Source: Myxococcales bacterium (GTDB lineage: Bacteria; Myxococcota_A; Polyangia; Haliangiales; Haliangiaceae). From it: a stretch of DNA of 64,000 nt. The notes under the pieces were generated by a model. It did no database searches. It saw only the letters and a program-made list of their open reading frames with translations, and was not told the DNA's origin. Shown piece after piece: positions 43,569-52,865 of the stretch. Numbering within the stretch: the first letter of the stretch is position 1; each line of letters begins with the position of its first letter. The stretch spans positions 1 through 64,000 of the forward strand of contig JAEUJY010000107.1 in NCBI GenBank assembly GCA_016794525.1, given 5' to 3'. A program made the position numbers and the translations under genes.

Positions 43569-45110
43569 TCAGCGACACACGAACGGGCGCCGCTGCATGC
43601 AGTGGGCGTCGCCCCACTTGCCGTCCTTGGGCCTGAGCCCGACGCAGTCCTCGCCGCAGGCGAAGTCGTCGGGCTGGCCCTTGCCGAACCGGGTGAAGGT
43701 CGCGGGCTGACCGTCGGCCCAGGCCCACGCGCCCTCGGCGCCGCGATCGCTCAGGCCGATCCAGTAGCGATCGTTGCCGCGGGCCTTGGCGGCGGCGGCC
43801 AGCGCGACGGCCTGGGCCTCGTCGTCGACGCGCGCCAGGTGGCGGCCGCGCGCGACGCACGCGGCCTCGGCCTCGGGCCAGGTCAGCGCCGGCGCGCACA
43901 GCTCGAAGCCGACCTCGCCGATCGCCACCGCGTCGCACGCCACCGGCGGCGCGGTCGGGCAGCTGGCCGGCGGCGTCGCGCCCAGGCACGGCAGCTGGGC
44001 GCGCACCTCGGCCGGACGCTCGCGGACGAAGCGGCGCAGCGCGGCGCGGGCTTGCTTGACCTCGGCGGCGTCGGCCGGACGGCGCGGATCGGCGCGCCCG
44101 GCGGCGTCGACCATCACGAACCAGCGCTCGAGCGTGCGATCGGCGACCAGCGCCTCGAGCCGATCGGCGGCGCGCGCCACCGCCGCCGCGTACGCGGCGC
44201 GGCAGCCGGCGTCGGCGAAGCACGCGGTGGCCAGCCGCCCGCCGGAGTCGGTCAGGTCGAGGTGCTGGCGGAACGTGCGGTCCAGGCCCCACGGCAAGAG
44301 CGACCAGCGATCGGTCGTGCGGTCGTGGTGCAGCCGGTAGTTGTGGGCGTGGCGGTAGCCGTCGAAGTCGCCGATCACCGCCGACACCGCCAGGTAGGCC
44401 GCGACCCGCGCGCGATCGAGCGGCCCGTCGGCGGCCCACAGCCGCGCCGGGTCGCGCTCGGCCAGGGTCGCCAGCGCGATCAGATCGGCGTGGCCCTGAT
44501 CGTCGCCGCCGTCCTGCTCGAAGCGCGGCGCGTCGTCGGGGTACAGGTCGCAGCCGAACTCGCCCTCGTACAGCGTGCCCTCGTCGTCGCCGTACGCGCG
44601 CTCGAGCAGATCGCCGCCGATGGCCTCGAGGTCGAGGTACATGCCGAAGTCCTGGCCGTCGACCACCAGCTGGGCCCAGCCGGTGCGCGGCGCGGCGACG
44701 CCGAGGTCGCGGTGCAGGCGGTACCCCAGCGCCTCGCGCACCGCGGTCGGATCCTCGACGAGGTTGTTGAGGACCAGCTCCTTGACGCCGAGGAAGCGCT
44801 GCTTCTTGACGAACTTGTCGAAGCGGATCTTCCACGACGGCTTGCCGGCCAGGCCCTGGCGCGAGCGGTTGCCCTTCCAGCGCACGCCGACGTCGGCGTA
44901 GGTGACGCCGGCGTAGCGGAAGGTCGCGCGCACCCACTCCTTGGGGTGGGCGGCCAGCGCCGCCCGGGCCGCGTCGTCGAGCTCGAGCTCGAAGCGGGGG
45001 ATGACCCGCTCGCCGAACAGTTCGTCGCGCGAGCGCGCCACGCCGGCCGGCGCGGCCTCGGAGCCGCACGCGGCCAGCGCGAGCGCAGCGACGACCGCCC
45101 AGCGTCGCAC
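43569..45110 (-). CDS. CotH-like kinase lipoprotein with C-terminal C-type lectin domain
   Basis: 513 residues from a GTG start. Lipobox ALAACGS. The CotH kinase region (residues ~30-330) shows WKGNRSRQGLAGKPSWKIRF (Lys), LVLNNLVEDPTAVREALGYR, GDFDGYRHAHNYRL and LLPWGLDRTF. The last two correspond to the Asn and metal-binding Asp segments, with WG in place of the more usual WD. The C-terminal ~130 residues are a C-type lectin fold (FELCAPALTWPEAEAACVAR, DRYWIGLSD, CGEDCVGLRPKDGKWGDAHC). CotH kinases phosphorylate Ser-rich proteins in spore coats. It is separated by 1 nt from the upstream Ser/Asp-rich gene, a candidate substrate. Confidence 0.82.
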   Translation of the reverse strand: MRRWAVVAALALAACGSEAAPAGVARSRDELFGERVIPRFELELDDAARAALAAHPKEWVRATFRYAGVTYADVGVRWKGNRSRQGLAGKPSWKIRFDKFVKKQRFLGVKELVLNNLVEDPTAVREALGYRLHRDLGVAAPRTGWAQLVVDGQDFGMYLDLEAIGGDLLERAYGDDEGTLYEGEFGCDLYPDDAPRFEQDGGDDQGHADLIALATLAERDPARLWAADGPLDRARVAAYLAVSAVIGDFDGYRHAHNYRLHHDRTTDRWSLLPWGLDRTFRQHLDLTDSGGRLATACFADAGCRAAYAAAVARAADRLEALVADRTLERWFVMVDAAGRADPRRPADAAEVKQARAALRRFVRERPAEVRAQLPCLGATPPASCPTAPPVACDAVAIGEVGFELCAPALTWPEAEAACVARGRHLARVDDEAQAVALAAAAKARGNDRYWIGLSDRGAEGAWAWADGQPATFTRFGKGQPDDFACGEDCVGLRPKDGKWGDAHCMQRRPFVCR

Positions 45111-45111
45111 G

Positions 45112-45660
45112 TCAGACCGGGGTCGTCGGGTCGGTGGGCGGGGGCGCGGGCGGCGGATCGGCCGGCGGCGCGCAGTCGCAGTCGAGGCCGTCGGCGGTGC
45201 CGTCGCCGTCGCCGTCGGACACCGAGTCGTCGCCGGCGCTGTCGGCCGAGTCGACGGTCGAGTCCGAGTCGGACGGCGAGTCCGACTGCGAGTCGTGGTG
45301 GGCGCAGTCGGCGTTGGAGTCGGAGTCGCTGTCGGCGTCGTCCGAGTCGGACAGCGGGTTGTCGTTGCCGTCGTCGTCGCCGCCGCCGCTGTGGTGGCCG
45401 TCGCCGTCGTCGCCGCCCGACTCGTTGGTCGAGTCCGACGCGCTGTCCGACGCGCTGGCGGTGTCGCCGCACACGAAGCTGTCGACCTGGCCGTCGCCGT
45501 CGACGTCGGCCGGCGCGCCGGAGACGTCGCTGGTGGGCGCGCACAAGACGCCGGTCGCGGTCTGGTAGCAGGCGATCGACTGCGACGAGCTGCCGACGTC
45601 GGTGCCGGTGCAACCGACGAGCGCGAGGCCGAGGAACGAAGCGAGGGCGAAGAGACGCAT
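45112..45660 (-). CDS. Ser/Asp-rich lipoprotein
   Basis: 182 residues. Lipobox LALVGCT. The region from about residue 65 to 150 is dominated by Ser and Asp (ASASDSASDSTNESGG, DSDDADSDSDSNADC), with Gly and His clusters, and the C-terminus is Pro/Thr-rich. Such sequences are calcium-binding or phospho-acceptor-like. The ATG has no strong Shine-Dalgarno, and the promoter should be in 45661-45826. Directly upstream of the CotH kinase with 1 nt between, it is a plausible phosphorylation substrate; this is inference from CotH-CotB/CotG biology. Confidence 0.72.
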   Translation of the reverse strand: MRLFALASFLGLALVGCTGTDVGSSSQSIACYQTATGVLCAPTSDVSGAPADVDGDGQVDSFVCGDTASASDSASDSTNESGGDDGDGHHSGGGDDDGNDNPLSDSDDADSDSDSNADCAHHDSQSDSPSDSDSTVDSADSAGDDSVSDGDGDGTADGLDCDCAPPADPPPAPPPTDPTTPV

Positions 45661-45826
45661 GGGTACCTCCTGCCTGATCGCATGAGCAACGCGCGTGCCC
45701 GCAGCAACTGCGCGAGACGACGCAAGCGGCGCGTGTGCTGTGCAACGCGGACACGGGCGCCCTGCGCAGCCGGCGTACACGTGGGTGCTGCGGCTGTGAG
45801 GTGGCCTACCGTCGCTGCACGGCCCG

Positions 45827-47809
45827 CTACATCGGCGCGGTGCGTTGCCGGAACGGGCGGGCCTGCTTGATCAGGATCGAGCGGTCGGGCATCAGCTTCC
45901 ACTCGACGTCGGCGGCCGAGCCCGGGTAGCGCACGCGGATGCGGGTCGAGATGTCGGTGAGGTAGCCGGCCAGCTCGTCGAGCTCGGCGTCGGTGAGGAT
46001 CGCGTTGGCGACCGGCCAGTCCTGCGCCCACGGCATCAAGGACGAGCGGGTGATGACCTCGTACTCCGGCTCCTCGTACCAGGTGTAGTAGAGGATCTGC
46101 TCGGGCGTGGCGTCGCCGGTCGGGTTGGTGACCGACACGTCGCCGAGCTGGCTGTTGATGTAGAACGCCGGGCGCAGATCGGAGAACTGGTTGAGGGTCA
46201 GCGCGACGCCGTTGGCCAGCTCGTCCTCCTGCGCCGGGTGGACCAGCACGCCCATGCGCACCTCGCGCTGATCGACGCGGTAGAACTCGCGCTCGACGAA
46301 CGCCTGCGGGTTCCACACCGACGACCACACCGTCTTGATCGCGTTGCCGAGCGCGGCGTCGCCGTCGCCCAGGCGCACGCCGACCGAGGTGTAGAGGCCG
46401 GCGCCGGTGAACTCGGCGAGATCCTCGACGTTGGTCGACGAGCGGAACCGGATCTTGGTGGTGTCGGCCCAGCGGGCGCGGCCGAGCGTCGTCACCTGGG
46501 CGAGCAGCGCCGGGTCGATCGGCGCGGTGTAGATCTGCCAGCGGATCGCGAACAGCCGCTGCTCGAGCTCGCCCTGATCGACGGTGCCGGCCTGGTAGTC
46601 GGCGATCAGCGCGGCGATCAGCGGCTCGACGCCGCTGCTGGTGAGGTGGCGGGCGTAGTGCGCGAACGGGATCGCCAGCGGCCGATCGGGCAGCGGCAGC
46701 GCGTGGCCGGTGCCGACGCCGACGGTGTACATCTCGCCGAGGTTGGCGGCCTTGGCGCCGATCGTGATGACGTTGGCGACGGTGGTGCGGGTGACGTCGA
46801 ACAGCGGCAGCGTGACCGAGTCGTGGCGCGGCACCTGCGGCGTGGCCGGGCGCAGCGAGTCCCAGTAGGCCTGCGCCTCGGCGGGATCGCCGGCGCTGAT
46901 CGTGAAGTCCTGGGGGCCGACCTCGAGCTTGACCAGCTGGTCGGCGAAGCCGCGCAGCCGCGGATCGTCCCAGGCGTCGCGCAGGCCCATGTTGGGCGTG
47001 CCGCGGGTCTGGGCCAGCACCGCGACGTGGGCCAGCGGGGTCTGGAACTCGGCGGTGATGATGCCGGCGACCATCGCGACGTCGTTGGGCACGCGGTCGA
47101 GCACGACCAGATCGGTCGGCGCCAGCGGCACGCCGTCGAGCGCGGCGGTCTTGCGGAACCGCAGCACGCCGTAGGCGGTGCCGGGGTTGAGCGGCTGGTA
47201 GATCTGGCCGCGGAACACCTCGTCGGTCGCGATCGTCGGGATGCGCGCCCGCAGCTCGGGCAGGAGGCGCTCCTGCTCGGCCGACACCGCGCGGTAGCGC
47301 AGCTCGTCGCCGTCGAAGATCGCGCCGCGCACGCGCTCGAACGCGCCGACGATCATGGCGGCGTCGGCGGTGTCGCCGGCGGCCAGCTCGTAGGTGAGCA
47401 GCTGCTGATCGACGTAGCGCACCAGCTTGCCGAGGATGAAGCGGCGGTTGGGGCGGCGGTAGTTGAGGATGTTGAAGTCGGCGAGGGTGCCGACCGCGGT
47501 CTTGCCGGCGAGGTTCAGGTGCTCGCTGGCGTACTGGTAGTGCAGCGCGTACTTGGTCGAGTCGATGAAGTGCAGCGCGTCGCCGTCCTCGCGATCGATG
47601 ATGACCAGGATGGTCTCGGTGCGGGCGAAGACCGAGTCGTCCTTGGTCGTGGCCTGGGCGGCGAAGTCGCCGGGGCAGCCGACCCGGGCGATCGCGTCCT
47701 GGTGCGCGCCGACCGCGAGCTCGCAGGTCGGCGCGTCGTCGCAGGCGACCGCCAGCACGGCCAGCGCGGCGGTCAAGGCGAGCGCGCGCGGCGCGCGGCA
47801 GCGGATCAC
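45827..47809 (-). CDS. Lipoprotein with PEP-synthase/PPDK-like domains
   Basis: 660 residues from GTG 47809, with AGGAG seven bases upstream. Lipobox LAVACDD. The centre (residues ~245-275) has FQTPLAHVAVLAQTRGTPNM, the phosphohistidine swivelling-domain signature (the family usually has TSHAAIVAR..GIPAV). The C-terminal part (~330-650) is the PPDK N-terminal ATP-binding domain, with GAKAANLGEM, RFRSSTNVEDLAEFTGAGLY, a partner GVLVHPAQ segment and the final LMPDRSILIKQARPF. The swivel precedes the ATP-grasp domain, an order reversed relative to PEP synthase. An exported enzyme of this class would lack cytosolic ATP, so its role is unclear. It overlaps the lamin-tail gene (GTGA). Confidence 0.78.
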   Translation of the reverse strand: MIRCRAPRALALTAALAVLAVACDDAPTCELAVGAHQDAIARVGCPGDFAAQATTKDDSVFARTETILVIIDREDGDALHFIDSTKYALHYQYASEHLNLAGKTAVGTLADFNILNYRRPNRRFILGKLVRYVDQQLLTYELAAGDTADAAMIVGAFERVRGAIFDGDELRYRAVSAEQERLLPELRARIPTIATDEVFRGQIYQPLNPGTAYGVLRFRKTAALDGVPLAPTDLVVLDRVPNDVAMVAGIITAEFQTPLAHVAVLAQTRGTPNMGLRDAWDDPRLRGFADQLVKLEVGPQDFTISAGDPAEAQAYWDSLRPATPQVPRHDSVTLPLFDVTRTTVANVITIGAKAANLGEMYTVGVGTGHALPLPDRPLAIPFAHYARHLTSSGVEPLIAALIADYQAGTVDQGELEQRLFAIRWQIYTAPIDPALLAQVTTLGRARWADTTKIRFRSSTNVEDLAEFTGAGLYTSVGVRLGDGDAALGNAIKTVWSSVWNPQAFVEREFYRVDQREVRMGVLVHPAQEDELANGVALTLNQFSDLRPAFYINSQLGDVSVTNPTGDATPEQILYYTWYEEPEYEVITRSSLMPWAQDWPVANAILTDAELDELAGYLTDISTRIRVRYPGSAADVEWKLMPDRSILIKQARPFRQRTAPM

Positions 47810-48381
47810 GGCAGCTCCTGCGGGTTGGCCGCGCCGGGCGTGGGCGCGACCGCGAAGAACAGGCCGGCGTGGTCGGGCACGCGCGCCAGCGACACGTCGG
47901 CCGGCTCGGCCGGGCCGCGCGGATACAGGAACAGCAGGCCGTCGGCGATCGCGCCGGCGGTCGTGACCAGGTGCAGCTGATCGGCGACGTCGAGCGTGAA
48001 CGGCGCGTGCAGCGGATCGATCGGATCGGCGATCGGCGTGTTGTCGAGCTGGATCACCCGGTAGCCGCCGGGGTCGAGCAGCAGCGGCGCGCACGGCGCC
48101 GGCGGCATGACGCCGCCCAGCGGCAGGAAGTGGTCGAGGCGATCGGCGGCGTCGGTGAGGAAGTAGCCGCACAGATCGATCGGCGCGGCGCCGACGTTCG
48201 TGAGCTCGACCCAGTCGCTGCCCGCGCCGCGCGGCGCGACCTCGTTGATCACGAGGTCGCCGACCGGCTCGCTGCCCTGGCCGACCAGCGCGTCGACGCC
48301 GGCGTCGACGCCCGCGTCCGGGGTCGCGCCGGGATCGTCGCACGCGGCGACGGCGAGGAGCAGGAGCGGGAGATGGCGCAT
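47806..48381 (-). CDS. Lamin-tail-domain lipoprotein
   Basis: 191 residues from ATG 48381. Lipobox LAVAACDD. After a Gly/Asp linker comes DLVINEVAPRGAGSDWVELT, the standard beginning of a lamin-tail (LTD) beta-sandwich, with IDLCGYFLTDAADRLDHF in the middle. LTD modules are found on secreted nucleases and on CotH-associated proteins. It heads the pair with the PPDK-like lipoprotein. The overlapping GTGA indicates joint translation. Confidence 0.8.
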   Translation of the reverse strand: MRHLPLLLLAVAACDDPGATPDAGVDAGVDALVGQGSEPVGDLVINEVAPRGAGSDWVELTNVGAAPIDLCGYFLTDAADRLDHFLPLGGVMPPAPCAPLLLDPGGYRVIQLDNTPIADPIDPLHAPFTLDVADQLHLVTTAGAIADGLLFLYPRGPAEPADVSLARVPDHAGLFFAVAPTPGAANPQELP

Positions 48382-48493
48382 CGGCGAGCCGGGAGTCAGC
48401 AACCATCGTGCCACGGTCAACCCTGCGGGATGGCTGCGAACGCACCGGCCCGAGGCTCAGAAATCTGGCGGCGCGCCCCGGCGGCGCCGCGGA

Positions 48494-51400
48494 TCAGCGC
48501 GGGCTGCCGTCGGCGGCGACCAGCCGGCCGTCGTCGCTGACCCGGAACGGGCTGCCGCGCTCGACCAGCGCGGTGATCGTCGCCGGCGGGCGCGCCTCGA
48601 GCGGCAGCCGCCAGCGCCGGTAGCCACCGCGGGCGTCGGCGGTGACCACGGCGACGTCCGGGTCGGCGGCGGCGATCGCGACCACCGCGCCGCGGTGCTC
48701 GGGCGACGCCGCGACCACGCGACCCGACGCCACGTCCCAGACCCGCACGCCGCCCGCGGCGGTGCCGGCCAGCGCGCGGGTGCCGTCGGCGGTGAGCGCG
48801 ACCGCGGTGACGGTGCCGTCGGCGCCGATCATCCGGCGTGGCGGCTGGTCGGGCCCGGGGTACACGCGCACCGCTCCGCTGGCCTCGCCGACGACGATCT
48901 GGCCGGCGGCGGTGACGTCGATCGCGGTCACCCACGACGTGTGGTCGTTCCACGCGCCGCGCTGCGCGCCGGCGCCGTCGTGGCGGGCCAGCCGGTTGCC
49001 GGTCGAGATCAGCACGCCGCCGTCGGGGGTCGCGCGGGCGCGGATCGCGCGATCGTCGAGGGGCACCACCACGTCGGGACGCCCGCCCCGCGGATCCCAC
49101 AGCGTCAGCGTCGGGCCGGCCAGCGCGATCCGTCCGTCGGTCAGCGCCGCGATCGCGCCGGGGCCGCCGGCGATCGACCGCTGCGCGATCGGCGCGCCGG
49201 TGGCGCGGTCCCAGACGTACGCGGTGGTCGCGTCGCGCCCGGCGACGACGTCGGGGCCCAGCGCGAGGTCGTCGAGCGGCGCGGCGATCGGGATCCGCCG
49301 CGGCGGCGCGGCCGGCGTGTCGGCGAGCGCGATCGCGTCGACGTCGGCCCAGGCCAGCCCCGGGCCGGTCGGCGCGTGCGCCAGCAGCGGCCGGGCGGCG
49401 GTCGACCAGCTCGCCGGCAGCACCTGCGCGAGCGGCCAGATCCGCGCCGCGCCGTCGCCGCCGTGGCTGATCAGCGCGTCGGCGGTGAACCGGACGCCGT
49501 AGACCTCGGCGTCGTGGCCGCGCAGGCGCGCCAGCAGGGCGCCGGTGGCCGCGTCGAGCACGACGATCGCGCCGTCGCCGGTGGCCAGCGCGATCAGCGT
49601 CGCGGTCGCCGCCAGGGCGCGCACGCGGGCGCCGCCCAGATCGCGGCGCCAGGTCGGGGCGGCCGCGGTCAGGTCGTCCCACCGCTCGAGCTGCGGGCTG
49701 GCATCGACCAGCACCAGCGCGCGATCGCTCCACGCGACGAGCTCGAACGCGCGCGGCCCGGTGCGGGTCGCGAGGACCGCGCCCGCGGGCGTCAGCACGG
49801 TGGCCGTGGTCTCGCCGATCACCGCGACGGTCCCGGCGTCGGCCACCGCGACGCCACGCCCGTCGAGCCGCGGCCCGCCGCCGCGCCCAGCGGCGATCGA
49901 ACCGGTGGCGATCGGCCACCACGCGCCGGCCGGGTGGCCCGGCGCGATCACGGCGCTGCCGTCGGCGGTGAGCCCGAGCGCCGCGGTGCCGCGCGGCGCG
50001 CGGACGTCGAGCACGATCCGCCGGCTGGGCTCGTCCCAGACGACGAACGTCCCGTCGACGCCGCCGACCGCGACCCGCCGGCGATCGCGGCTCACCGCCA
50101 GCGTCAGCGCGATCGTCGGCAGCGTCGCGATCACCGCGGGGCCGTCCGCGCCCCAGCGGGTCACGCCGCCGCGGTCGTCGGTGGTCACCAGCACGTCGCC
50201 CGCGAGGTACGCCACGCGCGCGCCCCGGCTCACCAGCGGCGCGGTCGCGCCCGGGCGGCCGGTCGCGGCGTCCCAGCGCCGCAGCGTGCCGTCCCAGCCG
50301 ACGGTGGCCACCGTCGCGCCGGCGGCGTCGACCGCGACGTCGGCGACGGTGGCGGCGGCGTCGTCGCCGTGGCGCAGCACCGGCGCCTCGACGGTCGGCA
50401 TCACCGCGCCGAGCAGCGCGCGGACCTGCGGGCTGTCGTCGCCCAGCGCGTAGGCCCGGGCCAGGTACGCCGCCGCCTCGAGCGCGCGGCCGGCGACGGC
50501 GTGCTGCCGGCCGTGCTCGACCAGCAGGTTGCGGGTCTGGCCCTCGGCGCGGGCCGCCGCGGCCTCGGCCCGGCCCCGCTCGGCGATCGCCACCTGGCGC
50601 TGCGCCGCGGTGCGGGCGCGCTCGACGCGCAGGCCGCGCACGTAGATCGCCGCGGCGATCAGCGCCGCGACCACGACCGCGCCGATCGTCGATAGCGCCA
50701 GGCGGTGGCGGCGGGCCCACCGCCACACCAGCGTGCGCACGGGGTAGCGGTGCGCGTCGACCAGGCGCCCCTCGCTGAACCGCCGCAGGTCGGCGGCCAG
50801 CTCGCGCGCGGTGCGGTAGCGCTCGGCCGGCTCGCGCGCCATCGCCTTGTCGACGATCGCGACCAGCTCGGCCGGCACGCCGTCGATCTCGAGCGCGATC
50901 GGCGTCGGCGGCCCGCTCGCCACCACCTCGACCATCGCGTGGGCCGGGACGTCGGTGTCGTGGTACGGGCTGTGGCCCGCGAGCAGGTGGTACAGGAGCG
51001 CGCCCAGCGCGTAGACGTCGGCGCGCTCGTCGACCTCTTCGCCGCGCGCCTGCTCGGGCGGCATGTACGACGGCGTGCCGATCGCGCCGCCGGCCTGGGT
51101 CATCGCCGGGGCGTCGCCGCTGGCGCCGGTGTGCAGGCCGGGCTCGGCGACGCCGACCCGCTTGGCCAGGCCCCAGTCGATCACGACGGTCTCGCCGTAG
51201 GCGCCGACCAGCACGTTGTGCGGCTTGAGATCGCGGTGGACGACGCCGCGGCTGTGCGCGTACGCGACCGCCTCGGCGACCGCGATCGCGGTCGGCACCA
51301 GCGCCAGCCGCTCGGCCAGCGTCGCGCGCGCGGCGATCGCCTGATCGAGCGGCCGGCCGTCGACCTGGCGCATCGCGAAGAACGGGCGGCCGTCGGGCCA

Positions 51401-51769
51401 CTGGCCGGCCTCGTAGATCGGGACGATCGCCGGGTGCTGCAGCCGCGCGGTGATCAGCGCCTCGCGGTGGAAGCGCGCGACGATGCCGGGGTCGGTCGAC
51501 AGCGGCTCCTTGAGCGCGACCGGGCGATCGTGGCGGAGGTCGTGGGCGGCGACGATCCGGCCCATCCCGCCGCGGGCGAGCTCGGCGCCCCGCTCGTAGA
51601 CGGCGGGGTCGACGACCGGGAACGTCCCCGGCAGCGCGACCGGCGCGGGCGCCCCCGGCGGCATCGACCGCGTCGCCAGCGCGTCGGCGCCGGGATCGAC
51701 GACGTCGATGGTCTCGGCGCGATCGAGGCTGTCGCTGGGACCGGACGGCGGGGACACGCGGGCCGCCAT
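48494..51769 (-). CDS. Transmembrane Ser/Thr protein kinase with WD40-like repeats
   Basis: 1,091 residues from ATG 51769. The kinase domain spans ~50-320: glycine loop ARGGMGRIV, Lys in VALKEP, catalytic loop VVHRDLKPHNVLV, and VIDWGLAK with Trp in place of Phe in the DFG motif. Downstream features include GTPSYMPPEQARGEEVDERA (P+1/APE region). A membrane helix (LALSTIGAVVVAALIAAAIYV) near 365-390 leads to a helical linker. The C-terminal ~600 residues contain WD40-like repeats (VGWDGTLRRWDAATGR, GGDGAARIWPLAQVL, GTAAGGVRVWDVASGRVV). The propeller should lie outside the cytoplasm. This is a typical myxobacterial or planctomycete sensor kinase and stands alone. Confidence 0.88.
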   Translation of the reverse strand: MAARVSPPSGPSDSLDRAETIDVVDPGADALATRSMPPGAPAPVALPGTFPVVDPAVYERGAELARGGMGRIVAAHDLRHDRPVALKEPLSTDPGIVARFHREALITARLQHPAIVPIYEAGQWPDGRPFFAMRQVDGRPLDQAIAARATLAERLALVPTAIAVAEAVAYAHSRGVVHRDLKPHNVLVGAYGETVVIDWGLAKRVGVAEPGLHTGASGDAPAMTQAGGAIGTPSYMPPEQARGEEVDERADVYALGALLYHLLAGHSPYHDTDVPAHAMVEVVASGPPTPIALEIDGVPAELVAIVDKAMAREPAERYRTARELAADLRRFSEGRLVDAHRYPVRTLVWRWARRHRLALSTIGAVVVAALIAAAIYVRGLRVERARTAAQRQVAIAERGRAEAAAARAEGQTRNLLVEHGRQHAVAGRALEAAAYLARAYALGDDSPQVRALLGAVMPTVEAPVLRHGDDAAATVADVAVDAAGATVATVGWDGTLRRWDAATGRPGATAPLVSRGARVAYLAGDVLVTTDDRGGVTRWGADGPAVIATLPTIALTLAVSRDRRRVAVGGVDGTFVVWDEPSRRIVLDVRAPRGTAALGLTADGSAVIAPGHPAGAWWPIATGSIAAGRGGGPRLDGRGVAVADAGTVAVIGETTATVLTPAGAVLATRTGPRAFELVAWSDRALVLVDASPQLERWDDLTAAAPTWRRDLGGARVRALAATATLIALATGDGAIVVLDAATGALLARLRGHDAEVYGVRFTADALISHGGDGAARIWPLAQVLPASWSTAARPLLAHAPTGPGLAWADVDAIALADTPAAPPRRIPIAAPLDDLALGPDVVAGRDATTAYVWDRATGAPIAQRSIAGGPGAIAALTDGRIALAGPTLTLWDPRGGRPDVVVPLDDRAIRARATPDGGVLISTGNRLARHDGAGAQRGAWNDHTSWVTAIDVTAAGQIVVGEASGAVRVYPGPDQPPRRMIGADGTVTAVALTADGTRALAGTAAGGVRVWDVASGRVVAASPEHRGAVVAIAAADPDVAVVTADARGGYRRWRLPLEARPPATITALVERGSPFRVSDDGRLVAADGSPR

Positions 51770-51827
51770 GGTAGCGCGTCGGGCCGCGCCGCTGCGCGTC
51801 GGTCGCCGCGGCGCTATCGTGCCGCCC

Positions 51828-52865
51828 ATGCGCATGCACCGGCTCGGCCGCACCGGCCTCTACGTCTCCGAACTGTGCCTCGGCACGATGACCTACGGCG
51901 GCAAGGGCTTCTGGGAGGTGATCGGCAAGCTCGGCATCGACGCCGTCGCCGGCCAGCTGCGCACGGCGCTCGACGCCGGCGTCAACTTCCTCGACACCGC
52001 CGACGTCTACCACGAGGGCGAGAGCGAGCGGCTGGTCGGCGAGGCGGTGCGCCGGCTCGGCGTGCGGCGCAGCGATCTGGTGATCGCGACCAAGGTGCGC
52101 GGGCGCGTCGGCAAGGGCGTCAACGACGCCGGCCTGTCGCGCGGCCACATCCTCGACGCGATCGACGCCAGCCTGGCGCGGCTCGGCACCGACCACGTCG
52201 ACCTGTACCAGATCCACGGCGTCGATCCGGCGACCCCGCTCGAGGAGACGGTCCACGCGCTGGCCGACGTCGTCAAGGCGGGCAAGGCGCGCTACGTCGG
52301 CTTCTGCAACCTGCCGGCGTGGATGGCGATGAAGGCGCTCGCGATCGCCGATCGCGCCGGCCTGCCGCGGTTCGTCTCGGCGCAGGTCTACTACACGATC
52401 GCCAGCCGCGACATCGAGCGCGAGCTGGTGCCGCTGTGCAAGGACGAGGGGCTCGGCATCCTGCCGTGGTCGCCGCTGGCCGGCGGCCTCCTGTCGGGCA
52501 AGTACGCGGCCGGCGAGCGCGGCCCCGAGGGCGCGCGTCGCACGTCGTTCGACTTCCCGCCGGTCGACAAGCCGCGGGCGTTCGCGTGCGTCGACGCGAT
52601 GCGGCCGATCGCGGCGGCCCACGGCGTGTCGGTGGCGCAGATCGCGCTGGCCTACCTGCTGCAGAAGCCGCAGGTGGCGAGCGTCATCATCGGCGCCCGC
52701 ACCGACGCGCAGCTCGCCGACAACCTGGCCGCGGCCAAGGTGCGGCTGGCGGCCGACGAGGTGGCCGCGCTCGACGCGGTCAGCGCGCTGCCGCCCGAGT
52801 ATCCGGCGTGGATGGTCGAGCGCCAGAGCAACGATCGCTTCCTCGAGGGGATGGACCGGCCGTAG
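51828..52865 (+). CDS. Aldo/keto reductase
   Basis: 345 residues. The catalytic tetrad is visible: Asp and Tyr in FLDTADVYHEGESERLVG, Lys in VIATKVRG, and His in LYQIHGVDP. The C-terminal NADPH segment includes VASVIIGARTDAQLADNLAA, and the family-typical EYPAWMVERQSNDR ends the protein. It belongs to the YhdN/Tas-like group and should reduce aldehydes or ketones with NADPH; substrate unknown. It starts 58 bp from the divergent kinase. Its 3' end overlaps the convergent gene by 86 bp. Confidence 0.88.
   Translation: MRMHRLGRTGLYVSELCLGTMTYGGKGFWEVIGKLGIDAVAGQLRTALDAGVNFLDTADVYHEGESERLVGEAVRRLGVRRSDLVIATKVRGRVGKGVNDAGLSRGHILDAIDASLARLGTDHVDLYQIHGVDPATPLEETVHALADVVKAGKARYVGFCNLPAWMAMKALAIADRAGLPRFVSAQVYYTIASRDIERELVPLCKDEGLGILPWSPLAGGLLSGKYAAGERGPEGARRTSFDFPPVDKPRAFACVDAMRPIAAAHGVSVAQIALAYLLQKPQVASVIIGARTDAQLADNLAAAKVRLAADEVAALDAVSALPPEYPAWMVERQSNDRFLEGMDRP

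Noticed and set aside
48417-52622. A 1,401-codon frame on the minus strand
   Set aside because: It runs in another frame of the same strand as the WD40 kinase and across the aldo/keto reductase; the kinase frame has all catalytic motifs.
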